NCBI GenBank assembly: GCA_037176905.1
Contig: JBBBWG010027335.1
Span: forward strand, 1-64,000
DNA from: Azolla pinnata
Lineage: Eukaryota > Streptophyta > Polypodiopsida > Salviniales > Salviniaceae
Direction of reading: 5' to 3'
Length of the DNA stretch: 64,000 bases
In this document: in pieces, positions 48,501 through 62,300 of the stretch
How positions within the stretch are numbered: position 1 is the stretch's first letter
How the letters are laid out: each line of letters starts with the position of its first letter
The notes under the pieces: generated by a model
Database searches by the model: none
What the model was told of the DNA's origin: nothing
The model's input: the letters and a program-made list of their open reading frames with translations, nothing else
Position numbers and translations under genes: made by a program

Positions 48501-51500
48501 ATGGTTATCATGCCTGAACAACGGAACTTTACATGCGATTTCTTGTCTTTAGTCACATAACATTTTAGGGTCCATATATGATTGTGGTTTTGTTCAATCA
48601 GATTGCTGTTCGCTGTGCTAATTTAAGAGCCTATCATTTTGTAGGATTGGACCGGATTGACATCATTCTTATTGGCTTTGCTTGGAAGGTAAAGAAGAAG
48701 TTTCTTTAAAGTTAAACAAGAGATTACGTCTTGCGTTGTTTTCTCCAAAATAAACTTTTGGAAAAAATGTCCCTAGTTATGTAAAATAATTTCTCAATAC
48801 TTACTACAGAAATGTAGAAGAAGCAGAAAGAAAAAAAGAGACATTAACATCTTGAAGAGACCAATTACGTTGTTGTATTGGAGGTTCTGGCTTTGAAGAT
48901 ATTCAACTTGGGCGACACCAAGATAAAAAATGAAGTTAGGGAAGCACATTTGCTGGACGGAGATAGTGTCCTTAATATGTCAATAAAAAGGGTAGCATAG
49001 CCATAGTTGAAAAATATCCAGATTAGCTAGGTATATCATCCGGAAAAATTTAAACCCTTAGTTGGCTGGTCAGAATCCCTGTTATGTAGTCTTTGGTTGA
49101 TTTATAGCTTGAGATTACTGATGAAGTTATGTGTCTGTATTGTTGTCTTCTCTGTCTCTGAAGTCTTAGGAGAAGCAGTCCCAAGAATTGGCCTGTGTTC
49201 CATTAACTTGTCCATTGTGAGAGAGACGTATGGATGCCATGAAGTGTATTTGTATTATAGGTTAGAGGATCTGATGCTGTTTGTCTGTGCTTGACAGTGC
49301 TCACCATGAATCGGTTGAAGCTCAGGATGCCATTACTGAGGTTGTATTTGGCGTGTTCTGACACTTCTTTTTTTGGTTTTGATGAAATCTAGATTTGTAT
49401 CTGCTGTGATAAAAGTTTTAATTTTGAAGATAAATAACATCCATATATCAATACTTCCAACAAAATGTCGGCCAACAAATCATGAGTTCACATGCCTGCT
49501 GCATAATGTGCCGTCAACCAAAGATGAAATGGATCTATCCATCCATCAAATATGAATGCATCCATGTCCCTAGATTCATACAGGTAATGAAAACAAGTTA
49601 TGCGGACCACACAGCTGGCTCAATGATACATGAAACAGTAGAGATGCTATTTCTTTCCAAATAAGTGGCATAGGTAGAACAGCCTATAGAAGTACAATTG
49701 GCCTCACTCATATCCGCCGTGAGAGATGTTCTCAGCTATGCTTACCTCCTAATTAAAACCTAGTTGACAGACTCACATTGATATAGGGCATAAAAAGATC
49801 AAATAATATCTGATATAGACGGGTTTTAATGTTAAACTATGCTAATTTATCAAAGGACCTTCAGTATAAGTGTGATGTAGTTCTCCAAAGTAGTTAAAAC
49901 CTACATTTGTTGACCATTCAGTGTAGGTAGGAAACCCACTGTAAATTTGCCCCTATAGCCAGATATGTGAAATGTCATATCTCTGAACCTGTTGGTAATG
50001 GTGCTATGAACTCATCTGAACAATTACATGAAATCTCAATGAGCCCTTCTTAAAAAGTTATGAATTTTGATCATGTTTCCTCTTCAGTCTTAGTATGTTA
50101 TGTTCATGTATCCATTTTCGTAGTAAATGGATTTCACCTTGAAGCTTAAAAACATATTTTGTGTGACTGAGCTTATTTATACGTGGTTGGAACAGCTTTT
50201 CATCGTGTTCAATACTTCGTTTGGTGGGGTACCAGTTAAAACATGTATAAGTCAACAGGACACTGAAAACAAAGATTACATGAGCTACAGTAGTCTGATA
50301 TCATATGTGAAAGATCTTTTGAAGGGTGACTCTGCTACAATCCACTGGCGGTGAGTGTTTGGTTTTTCACATAAAAATATTCAATTATATTTCATATAAA
50401 CAAATAAAGAATTCATCATCGGTAATGGCAGTAAGCTTAACAAAAACTTGTTACAGGTATAATCTTATGGCACATGGAATACTCCTGTTTCTTGCATTGC
50501 CAGTTGCAGAGTGTGAAAAGCCTTCAGAAGTCATTGTTCAGGACCTGAGGCACTCAGTTACTGGTATGTTAATTGCATCTTTTTCATCATTTGTCTGCCG
50601 CTTGTGACTAAGCAATCATATTATTTATTTATGTATGTGGTTAGGGGGATTTTTGAACAACCTAAAAAGCGAGCTTCCACCTTTGAGACCCCTCTCAGTT
50701 GTTGCGTTATTGTTCTTGCTGGAAGCAATTCCTCACCAAGAAGTCAAGAGTGGGGGATCATTGGATGATTCACATGAAAAATCAGACACTTTTGAAAGCA
50801 ATGGATTTCCATTTGATGGTGTTATGGGCAATCTGCTTGATGATGAGAAATTTGGAGAAAATGTTGTGAATAAGCTAGCGATTGATCGACAATCTGGTGA
50901 AGATGATGGGTACTCCACTCAAAATGTATCAGATTCCGGATTAACAGCATTTATGCCAACATACATGCGTGAGTGGCCTCATACTCAGACATTTGACAGC
51001 GATATGCAAGGCGAGCAGTTCTCTCCGACTTTCACCAAGCTTTTCAAAAGGCTTGTTCAGAAATTTGGCTCCACAGTGTTAAAATTGCTTCATGAGCCAC
51101 TCCAAGCAGTACTGAATGCTGCTGAAGATAGAGGAAAGCAATGTATTGCATCTGAAATAATGGCTGGCCTTCTACATTCTGATGCCGAATGTGTTATTAG
51201 TGAATGGGAAGACTGGATTGGCCCATTGTTTGAGAAGTTTCTAGTGCTGCCCACACTCGATTCTGCTTCTGAATGGGCAGCCTGCATTCGCTTTGCAGTG
51301 GGTGGAAAAGGAAAGTGTGGGAATCGAATGCCCATTTTGCGTCCTAAAATTTTAGATTGTGTTGCAAACTGTATCTCCGAGAAATCTTCGACTACTTTGA
51401 TAGCAAGGAAACTCATGTTTCTTCGTGCAGCTCTAGTTGAGCTTCTTCCTTCGTATTCTCTTCCGAAAGAGATCACTTTCCAGTCTCATCTTCTTAAAGA

Positions 51501-54132
51501 AGTCTTTGCCCTGCTTAATCATTCAGCACCACAGGTAGGTGGGAGGTTTATTCCTGTCTACTATATGTGTTTTATGCTCTAGAAACAATGAGTCATATGG
51601 AACAGTGACGTGTATGAGGAAGCTCTAGAAACTTCCCTTAATATAAAAGTATGCTGTCTGGTCGCGTGATCTTTTGGTGATAGACTGTAATGTTTAGAAA
51701 CCTTACAGAAGCATGAATTTTCTTTGGCTCAAGTATCAAATTCTTTTGCTTGCAGATGATGAGCTCTTACTCTTGTTGCAGAGTTCACCTATCAATTAAG
51801 CATTTGATCATAGTGTTTCTCTCTTTTGTGTGCAGGTTCGTCGTTCTTTAGGGGGGGTGTTGGCCCTTGTACTCTCTAACCTTCATCTTTATCATATAAA
51901 ACATCAAGTAGGCGATGATATAAGTGAGCAGACTTGTATATTGTTGATAAACAAAGCTGTGGAGGCTACCAAATTCATCATAGATGCTGATAGTGCCGTT
52001 ACAAACAGCACAAGCTTAGCTACAGTGAAAATGGATGAATCTCTGAAGAAAAAAACTAAGGATTACGTGAGGCAAATGGAAACGGTATGTTTCTATAACT
52101 CAATTCAAGATGGGAATGGTTAATTTCTCTTCTTTTTACTGATCGCATTCTTTGAATCACAGATTCTCTATTTCCTTGCTTCCATAATCCAATCAGAACG
52201 AGCAGGCATTTTGATAAATACGGTCATCAAGCTCATATATCCAACATTGTCTTTGCAGGTAGTGGTCAATGCATTTCATGACCTGCACGGAATATTGATG
52301 TTGGAACTTGTATTGTAGCGTATCAAGATATATATCTACATTTGTATTAGAGAAGAAAGCTAGAACAATATAATATTTCCAGAGTTTTTTAGGTATTAAT
52401 ATCTAATTCTTTCGTTTAAACTGATGTAGGAAACATCGGAAAAGGATCTTTCTTCACTGGCAAAATCTGTGATCTGGTTGCTCCAGTGGCAAGCTTTCCC
52501 TGTCTCTCATCTGCCAGAAGTGGTGGAAGTTGCATTGTCTGCAGCCAATGATAATTACTGGCATACCAGAGTTGCATTTTTAACATTTTTACAGCCTTTC
52601 CTGTATAGGTATGTCCCCTACGCATTGAAACTTAAAAATCTTTTTCTCGTGGGTTTCAAAAAAGAAAGCACGATATGTCAGAGGCTGAAAAGGAGCCTAT
52701 GAGACCAAACTAGGCATAACATCTTAAAATTTTGTTTCATCTTTGAGAACAACGAATTGAAATAGATATAACACTTGTTGAACTGCCTAAGGTACCAGAT
52801 CTTGTTTGTTGGATGCTAATATGTAATGAAGGTTAATCTTTGTGGTGATCATGTGGGGACAATGATTGCAGGCATATATTTGTCTTATCAAGGACTGATC
52901 AAGAACGTTTATGGAAGAAAGTGAAGGAACTTCTATCTGATCCACAATTGGAGGTAATAACATTTCTTGCAGGTAAGATAGGGATAGTTATTTTAAACTA
53001 TTCTAAGTGGTAAACTCCATTTGTTTTAATTCAGGTACGTGAGGCAGCAGCAAGAGCATTGTCAGGGATGATGAAGGGAGCTGAGACTACATTCGCATTG
53101 CCATTCCGTGAAAATGTTATGTGTGAGGCTTCAGCGCTGCTCAAACAGGATAAGGGTCGAAGGTAATTTCTTGCATGATCTTTCATCTCCATTTCTGTGT
53201 GAGATTCCGATGTGTTACATGCATGTCTTTGTAAAAGGGAAATAGTCATATACGAGTCAGGATAAGGCATTCCCTGATGTGTAAATTATGTGTTTTCCTC
53301 CCGGTGAAGTGTGCCAAAAGAACGGCAAGCTGTTTACTTGTTTAGAGAGCAGAAATTCAATTGTTTCTAAGAGATTATAGAGTCTTTTTATTGCTAATTG
53401 CCACCTCGTCACCTCAGCCACAATCATCCAAGAAATTTGTATTAAAGAGGAACAAATCTCGCAATAAAGGCCTATGTTTTGTTCCATTTTTTTTTCAAAC
53501 TGTCCCATTAAATTTTTTTTTTTTGCTATCCATCAAGTTGACATATATATTTGAAGGTTGCAAAGAGAATGTAACAGTCAGTTTCTGGTGATATTTGTGT
53601 TTTTAACTTTTTTAGAGCAAAGAACGGTGGGAACCGATCGATCCCAGAGATTCACGGGATTGTACTCGGACTGTCTGCAGTCGTTTTGTCTGTACCATAT
53701 GATATGCCCAGGTATGAATGTGTACTATATCTTTGCTATTACACTCCCTGTTAGTCTCTCTCAATTCATGGCCATGTCTTGTTTTGTTCCTTTTCGTTTA
53801 CCATTTTATCTAATTTTTCTTGTTTTGCAGTTGGCTACCTGAGATTGTCACACTACTAGCCCAATTTTCCAATGAGCCATGGCCAATTCGAGGGACTGTC
53901 ACGAAGACGATTGCGGATTTCCGTCACACTCACTCCGATCTGTGGGAAATTCAAAAGGATTCTTTTACAGAGCGGCAGCTTGAGGCATGTTTGAGCAACT
54001 TGCATTTTTTTTGGTTGCTTCTCCACGTTTTCTGTTTGAGGTTTGGAATCAAGGGGCTCAAATGGTGTCTAAATATGTTGGGTGTTGCAGGTCTTAGTGA
54101 ATTCAGTGTCATCTGCCACATATTTTGCATGA
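39526..54132 (+). CDS. PA200: Proteasome activator PA200 (Blm10/PSME4)
   Basis: 35 coding exons splice in frame to 1819 residues; the Arabidopsis protein is about 1811. Exons: 39526-39692, 42104-42206, 42480-42592, 42683-42805, 42934-43050, 43158-43329, 43409-43528, 43604-43671, 44395-44496, 44574-44790, 44871-45086, 45181-45311, 45419-45524, 46160-46378, 46472-46621, 46717-46793, 47103-47323, 47397-47604, 47695-47774, 47867-47984, 48062-48235, 48325-48493, 48645-48688, 49298-49340, 50172-50350, 50457-50563, 50645-51534, 51836-52084, 52163-52258, 52430-52608, 52872-52953, 53035-53162, 53616-53711, 53831-53984, 54091-54132. Landmarks are SYNAWLPLPVANE, EQYYHPSNGGSWTGSLQRFL, LPGLDANDPPKTI, IHWRYNLMAHGILLFL, SEWAACIRFAVGGKGK and IQKDSFTERQLE. 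HEAT-like repeats span the protein. The C terminus SSATYFA is the HbYX-like tail that docks on the 20S core. The last intron uses a GC donor. PA200 caps proteasomes, mainly nuclear, for ubiquitin-independent degradation including acetylated histones. Two in-frame ATGs lie at 39526 and 39532. Confidence 0.96.
41466..41830. repeat. 143-bp tandem unit interrupted by the assembly gap
   Basis: ACATGGTAGAGAAACACTC...GAAATGCTAGA occurs at 41466-41539 and again at 41609-41682, an offset of 143 bp. After the N run, GGTACCTATATTTCTTGCAT resumes exactly where the unit after 41540 begins. The tract sits inside PA200 intron 1. Confidence 0.9.
41683..41782. other. Assembly gap of 100 N
   Basis: Exactly 100 N, the usual placeholder for a gap of unknown size. 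The open frame reported across it is meaningless. Confidence 0.99.
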
Positions 54133-54970
54133 GTGGTTACTATATGCACACAGCTTCGAGTGCTTGCTCAGGCTGGATGTCTCTTCTGGTCCAAAAAGCT
54201 CGGTGCAGATTGTCAAAAACCATTGTATACTTTGGAGATTGTTGGCATCTGAAGCACAGCAAGCACTTCCATCACATTAGAATGATCATATATCGATCGA
54301 TTGGTCTGTTGTTTTTGTAAAGCCTTTGTAATGTATACATACAGACATAGCATGCACATACACAACACAATACACACACAATAAGTATGGTACATACACA
54401 GCTGATGCCTATATATCATGATATGCTGTGTCTATCAGAACATAAAAGAAAAAATCTGAGTGAAAGTGTAAGCAGATCTCAGAACTTGCACTTTGAAGTT
54501 TTGATGTAAAAAATAAATAAAAAGCATATGTTTCTAATGCAGATATAATTAGCTTCTGGCTATTTGATCCGTTCAGTGCTCGTCTCTTCCTTCGGTCATG
54601 CTTATCAATTCATGCTTCAAAGCAGTTCCAAACAGTTGATTCAGTACATATTTGTATCAGCAGCAGCATTCCCATTTTTAAATGTATGTTCTTGTTTGCT
54701 ATCCATGTGATGTGAGCTTTGATCTTTTGATTGGATTACAGGAATGTACACAAAAGAGTGAAATTTTATCTCAGTAATGTGGACCAAGTACATGTTTCGG
54801 AGTTTGGGAAGTTATAGGCTTAACAAGAACGAGGAAAACGCCTTACACTCTGCTATGCAGAGCTATAAACAAATGCATTCAAGTAACTCATCCTGATCAT
54901 GTGGATTTGCTATTGACATTTAACTAAGAGCATAGGGCTTCCAAAAACAATGAAGAGGCACAGCAGCAGC
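54133..54970. other. PA200 3'UTR and downstream intergenic DNA
   Basis: No further coding frame is supported. A CA-rich patch (ACACAACACAATACACACAC) lies near 54360. Confidence 0.5.
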
Positions 54971-54971
54971 T

Positions 54972-55262
54972 GCTGCATCTGGAGCTGAGCATGCAACAAT
55001 GCCCAATACTACTGTCTTGTGATCTTTTCTATCATGCTTTCAGTAGCAGCTGCATCTGGAGCTGAGCATGCAACAATGCCCAATACTACTGTCTTGTGAT
55101 CTGTTCTATCATGCTTCAGTATACAGCTGCATCTGGAGCTGAGCATGCAATGATGCCCGATACTAGTCTTGTGATCTTTTTCTACCATGCTTCAATTCTC
55201 TTGGAGCTGAGCATACAACAATGCTCAATACTGTGTCTTCTGATATTTTCTCATTCTCTCAA
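54972..55262. repeat. Four tandem copies of a 77-bp unit
   Basis: GCTGCATCTGGAGCTGAGCA starts copies at 54972, 55049 and 55126. A shorter fourth copy retains GGAGCTGAGCAT.CAACAATG at 55203. Each continues GCCCAATACTACTGTCTTG, GATCTTTTCTATCATGCTT or variants. Confidence 0.9.
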
Positions 55263-56341
55263 GTACATAATTCTCAGCTCCAACTGCCACACAGATCAAT
55301 TCCCCCACTACAGCATGTCACTACTTCCAGCCAGTATTCATTAATACATACATTTCCAATGCACATGACTGAATAACTGTTTGAAGGTATGGCATCAGTG
55401 AACTTTTGTAATGGCAAGCCCTTCACATTCCCAAGCTTGTACAAGTCTCCTCTGGCATATCACAGTGAGCTGATTGTGAATGATATCTCATCTGCTTCCA
55501 TTTTGCATTCTGAACTGCAACTGATGATTACATACAACAAAAAGTGATCCTTGCACTAGCCTTTTTTACTCCGACTGATGATCACACACAGAGCAAAGAG
55601 CGATCCTTGCTAACCTGAAGTCCAGCTCCTTTACACATGTAATTTTCTCCAAGGCATATGGACCCATTTTACTGGACACACAGGTATTCCGCAATTTTTG
55701 TACTTGAGGATAGATAGAAACTTCATTCCACTGGACCCATTTTAGGGAGAGCATAATGGCAGATGAACACAAGAGTAACCTCGTATTTACAGTATATATA
55801 TCCTTCTCTTCGATCTTCTGAAGGTACAACCTTTGCACCAAATGAAATAAGTTGAATGATTTAACTTCTTACTAAGAAAAAATGATGACTCTACACTAGA
55901 ATCCGACCATCACAGGCATACGGTTCACCCTCACATCATCAGAACAAATGTCGATACCTACAGCCATGTTTCCAACCATAACACACCACTGTTGAAATTC
56001 CCCAAAAAAAAAAGGTAAGAAAAAGTACATTTTTAAGGTTGGTAGGTGTTGATGATGCAGAACAGTCATGGAAAGCTTCCCATAGTGAAGATAAGGAGCT
56101 GATGGGTCAAGGGGAAAGTAACTTTGATTACCATCATGAGCAGCAGATAATGGTGTTAAATTGTTCTTACCTGAGATAAATCACCATGAAGCTTCCATAT
56201 CCATCTATAACCCTCACCAAGCCTGTTAACTAAAGGCACAAAAAGACATTCTCCCGGTATCAAAATATGCATGGTGGAATGCACCAACATAATAATACAA
56301 ACCATATAGCGCATAAAAACCACTTGTTTTCCACCTCATTA
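55263..56341. other. Intergenic DNA between convergent PA200 and the SURP gene
   Basis: Holds the 3'UTR of the SURP gene at the right end. A small imperfect duplication (CTGATGAT.ACA...GTGATCCTTGC) lies at 55515-55615. No gene is seen. Confidence 0.5.
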
Positions 56342-59300
56342 TCATGCCTTCTTGAATTTTTCAACATAGCCCTGAAACAAAAGTGTGCTAAACTCAATAT
56401 CATTACCTATTTTTAGAACACCAAACCAAGGTTTTGATGCAAGAACCTGAACGAGCTTGGCAATTTTGATCTGAGATTGCGCCATATACTGATCCACGTT
56501 TTCTTGTGACCTCGGAATTTGATGACCTTGTAGACTCCCACTAACTTTGTCGACCACTTTTTTAACTATGGCTTTGTAGGCATCCTTGTTTATATTACCT
56601 TCTTTCCACGCTGGTTTCAGAACCTCTTTGACATATTCTGCCAGAGCAGCCTTTAGTAGCTTCAATCCAAGGGTTTCTTTTGCTTGTTTTTCGGTCGCCT
56701 CTGGTATCTGCTGATCCATTTCACCATCTCCCCTATTTCTAGCTGGGCTCCTCTGTGTTTCACTCTGAGAAGCAGCCGCTTTAGGAAGGCTGACATCAAT
56801 AACTGAAGTTGTGGCTGACTTCATTTCCATCTTCGGTCGTTGGGGCATCGGCCTCTCTGCCATACCAATGAGACCCATAACTACAGATATTAAAGATTTC
56901 AATTACAAACACATTCACATTGAGGTTCAATATCAAGATATCTGGGTATATTTTATACCAATGTAAAACTGGTAAAATAGTCGTTTGGAAGCAGTTGAAA
57001 GAAAGTGCGGAAAAGATTTTCATGATCAAGTTTTTGAGGCCTTTTGTCAATAAAGCAAAGTTGGCATGGATGTAAACTCAATGGCATTTGATTCAGAATC
57101 TGTGGCACCAAACACGAGCAATTCCTGCTCTCCTGTAAACGACTTTCACTAACTCTGGTTTTTAAGCTGCCTTCCAATGAGAAAGCACTACTTTGTACAG
57201 TCCTAATTTAATTTATTCACAAACTTCGTATCTTTTTTTGGAGATCATATTAAACTTGTGGGATGTTTTTTGGTGTTCATGATAAAAAAATCCCCACATA
57301 CATCTGAATTAGCCAGTATTTTGGTTTGGTTATAAAGAACGGTTTTCATTGGGCCTTGGATGTAACAAAGATGACAATTTATGGATTCCACATCATTACT
57401 GTATCCTTCAGGATCCAAGAGATCCGGAGATTGACATGACTCATAAATATACCCTGGGCACAGCTGTTATTTACCAACACTAGAATCCACACCACTCCTA
57501 CTTCTGAATGAATGAGCTGAGATCCAAACACATACCACCCAATTATAAAGATAACTCACATATGCATGCCGCTGCTCTTCCTGATGGAGGTGAGAACCAA
57601 AACGCAATGGGAGTGAGAGCCAAATACTAGCACATATTGCTTAATATACACGCAAAACCCAGTGTCTATCAGCAGATCAGCTATCCAGATTGGGTCCACA
57701 ATCCAGATGTGCAGTTGTTCATGTGACGAAAACTAATAGGTCAATCTCGCCACCCTTATTTGCTAATTAATCTTATCCTAATTCTATCAGTAGATCATCA
57801 CCAATGGAGACGCCTTCAAGTCAAAATATAATGCAACGTTCCAGGAGGTATACCTTTGGAAGATGGACTTGCTCTTATTGAGCAATCTTGAATCAAATCT
57901 GGTTCTTTTGCTTCATTGCCGGCATCTGATGCGTTGTTCTTCAGGTCATCTGCAACATGCCAAAGAAGTATCTCATTTGACTTGAATTTCATTCACTCTA
58001 CACATTACTCAATTTTGATTTCAAATTATTATAAATTTGTTCTGGAAAGTACCTTTAGATGATTGACTTGACATCACCATGCCCATTGCAGTAGAATCAG
58101 GTGCTCTTGCTCCCCAATCAGCAGTTGATAATGAGCACAAGTCATCTGCAAGTTTCAGCACACCGAGATGTGTTTACCTCAAAAATGCACTTGTCATCCT
58201 TAGATTTTTATTTACATGCAGATATAATCTGATGATAACTATCATTTGATCAAACCTTTTGATGATTGATTTGACCTTGTTAAGCCAGCTTGAATCAAAT
58301 CTGGTTTCTTTGCTTCACCATCAACTATCAATGATGAGCACCTAAAATCATCTGTGCCAAATTAAATAAGTCAACAATGACGTTTTCAAATGACTTCAAA
58401 CTTAAAAAGGTTCCAAATTTCACGTTATCCATAATGTCATGAGAATAAAAATAGAAATCCCTTCATTGGAGAGAACTTCAAGAAAAATTACAATGTACAG
58501 TCCCTGAAAAGGTACCTTTCCTGGTTTCACTTGACCTCACATGTGGCTCTTTTGCTGCCCAGTCAGCACTCAATGAGGACCGCTTCACATCATCTGTAGC
58601 ATATCACAAAGGTATCCAACTAATCACAGTTTTCATAGGACTTCTTCATCACATCCTCAGACTTCAAAATATGCATAGACAGAGAAATATAACAAATGTA
58701 CTATCTACTTGACCAGAACAAGTTTTATATCAAGACCTCTTGATTCATGGGGTGGCTGATTTGGTATCTTTCCTGAATCATTTGATTGGCGTGGTGGCCT
58801 CCTTGCTGAGTCATCTGACAGATGCATCCTCTTTGCTGAATCATCTGACTGATATGACCTCTTTGCTGACTCGTCCGACTGATGTGACCTCTTTGTTAAA
58901 TCATCTGAATGGTATGACCTCTTTGCTGAATCATCTGAATGATGTGACCTCTTTGCTGGATCATCTGAATGATATGACCTCTTTGCTGAATCATTCGACT
59001 GATGTGACCTCTTTGCGGAATCACTCGGCTGAAGTGATCTTTTCGTTGAGTCATCTGGCTGATGTGATCTTTTAGCTGAATCATCTGACTGATGGGACCT
59101 CTTTGGTAAATCATCTGACCTCCTTGTTAAATCATCCGACTGATCTGACCTCTTTACTGAATCATACGACCTATGTGGCCTCTTTGCATAATCATCTGAC
59201 TTAGGTGGCCTCTTTGCTGAATCATCAGACTGATGTGACCACTTTGCTGAATCGGCAGATTGATGTGACCTTTTTCCTGAATCATCTGAATAACGTGATC

Positions 59301-62300
59301 TCTTTGCAGAATCAGTCTGCAAAGCTCCACTTCTACTGACGTTTTCAGCTGTGGTTGATTCATAATGGTTTCTTGCTACAGGGGTTTTTAGATGCTCTAC
59401 AACATAAAACGTATCCAAAGTCTGAGAAACACAACTGCTTTATCAAACAATATGTTACACCAAATAAAATTTACCTCTTGCCCTATGGTGTGTGTCGTGA
59501 TCATTTTTTCTGTTTGAATTATCTTTTTCTGGTGCAATGACAATTTTATCACTGTTCAGTTCTTTCTTTTCAACAGCTTCAAAAGAATTTCCATGATCTG
59601 CAATAGCATGCAAAACCAGAAACAAAGAAATCATCATCAGTTTTGCAATAGCATGAAAAAACACACATTTCCTCCTTTTTCATGGTTTAAGCACACATAG
59701 CATTTCACATGATCTTCCACAAAAGCTAACAATACAAATGAGACAGAACTCAAGCATAGCTCAACTTGCTTCAAAATAGAATGAAATGCACAAGAACCTG
59801 ATCCTAGTGGGCTTCCATACAATGCCATACAACACTCAACTCTTGTGGAGAGTGTTTCGACCAAATACCATTTCAGAATCTAACGGGAACATTGTGTGAA
59901 ATGATAGCCAAGATGTCCTACAAATCCCAAAAGGTGCCTCCCATAGTTTTCCTTCATCATTATATGATACACTGATATCAGATAATTTTGAAAGATTGTC
60001 AGGGGTTTACACCAATAAATGTACGAATATCAGAACTGTGTGAGACAAGATTCATTTTATATACAACAGTTCATTCGAGAATCCCAAATGTGAGGGATTT
60101 AAGAGAAGCACCAGCGGCTGGGATATGTGTCAAGATAGAAACTGACAGATACTCACAAATATGTGTATTCTGACAGTACCATTTATATATTCACAGTTGA
60201 GACCTGCATATACGCATGCCCATACATGGTATAATGGTTGCACGTTGACAACACCATTAATCAATGTTGATGCAATTAACAAGTGTGTGTGAAGTCTCCT
60301 TATATTATATGGAGGCTAAAGGAGTACATTTTGTGACCCAAATGGAGGATTTCATTGCCTGCAACTCCAGATATACAGTACACTTTCTATTGTCCGCGCA
60401 TAGTATTCTTTTACACTACTAACTTCATTCTGCATGCATAACCTATGTCAGTGTTGGCCAGTATGTGTATCACCTCGTCTCACATAGACGCTTGAATGCA
60501 TCTCATTTACATATACACAAACATGGCATTTTCTAGGCATTATGATGTTGAGGGGTATCATTTTCTAGGCATACTATATCATGTTCATGTACTTAAGATG
60601 AAGGACATTTTCTTCTAGAGCCCTTCAGTAGAAGAATAAAAATGACTATTTTCTGGCTATGGAAGTGGGTCACAATCCAACCCTGTTCATGATCAAATTT
60701 TTGGCTCCATCCAACTCCATTGTCAGGTTAAGGGATAAGAGCATGTTAAGAGGTTTACTGATGTTACTTCTTGATTCACAGATTTCAGGTGTAACACATA
60801 GTGATCATGCCCAAGCTAAGCAAATTTGCAGTCAATGTTTCATCTGCTCAATTCATATGCTTCTTATAGCCTCTCATACTCCATTCAACCAGCACATATG
60901 AGGTGTCTTAATGAAGTTTTTTCTCGATTCAGAAATTTCAGGCATAAGTGATCTTCCCAATGCTTGAGCTTGCATATTTAGACAACTCTTTGCCTCTACA
61001 AATTTTATGTGCATTCTTACAGTCTCTCTTATTAATTCCATGCATCAGTTGTCACATGGTCTTCTGCCTAAGAGCATTTCAAGCCACCTGAAACAAGCAC
61101 AAAGATTCTCCACGAGCTTCAATCAAATCTGTCAAGCTAAACACGAATCCATGAAATGTTTCCTCATTAGTACCATTCCTAGAATCCTTGATTTAAAGTT
61201 TACAGTTTCGAAAATTGTATATTCTATCTCTAAATGGGTTCTCTGAGGGGAACGTCCGAATGAAGTTGACGAGAAAGCCAAAGTTCTTTAACTTGCGGGT
61301 GATGATCTTTTCTCTTACTGACCCTTACTGGCAGGCATAGCTAGCTTTTTTCATTTTCTTTACTGAAACAGATTGTTCCAGATGTAAGTACTTTCCTGTG
61401 CGAAGAGTTGAGATCTATAGTTGGACTTTCGTAGATTCATTTCTTACCCCTATTTCTTGCATGAGTTCAACTTTAGAAAAGTCCATTTGCTCAATGCAAG
61501 TCACATGCAGACAAGTCACCAACTTTTCTTGGGAAAGAACAATACACTTTAAGTGAAAATATAGAAGGAAATCTTCATTTTTACCATCACATCCTGGCTA
61601 TGGTGATTAATCTCATTATACACATGACAATTACAGTTATGTCAGTACTTTTTTTCCACCTCCATGACATCGATCAACATGACAATGTACGCTAGGCCAG
61701 GTTAGGATCGGTTTAAAGGTGGTTCAGACGGTTATCTAACAACAGATGCTCCAGAAGTTTGTAATATTAACCAAAATAGAAAAAAATATGACGGTAAGTG
61801 TATTCTATCCCGATGATTGGCTAATTTCATAATCTTTCTTTCGTTTTCCCAGGATACCATTCAAAATGGTTAAAAAATGGAAGTCATTACAAGAGGAGAG
61901 ATGAACAAATCATAGAAATCATTATATGATAGCAAGAGGAAAGAGAGAGATTTTGAGAACAGTAGACATGAGATTCTACGTAACTTTAAACATATGAAAC
62001 TATTTGCAAGTATATTGAGACAAGAAGGAATTTCCATAAAGGAAAATAGGACCTGGTTCAAATGCTATCACCTGAAGGGTAAACGACATTGGAATCCATG
62101 TTTTAGCGATAGAAAGGACTTTGGGTAAGGAAAACTTGTGGGAACTAACAGTCAATCACAGGTCTGGCAACAACCACCAGTGAAGCTAAGCATCCGAGAT
62201 ATGTCAGAATCGAGCTCATGTGAACCACACAACAAATGCCAAGTTTTTATGGCCACCATATTACATGCAAACATAAAAGCTTTCTTCCAGTATTTATTGC

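Noticed and set aside
58740-59075. Plus-strand frame with repeated MTSLLNHL
   Set aside because: Antisense of the SURP gene repeat exon; splice sites and domains support only the minus strand.
62050-62072. Possible extra SURP-gene exon after the CCTTCAG acceptor
   Set aside because: In the required phase 1 it meets a stop within five codons, and skipping it keeps the frame intact.
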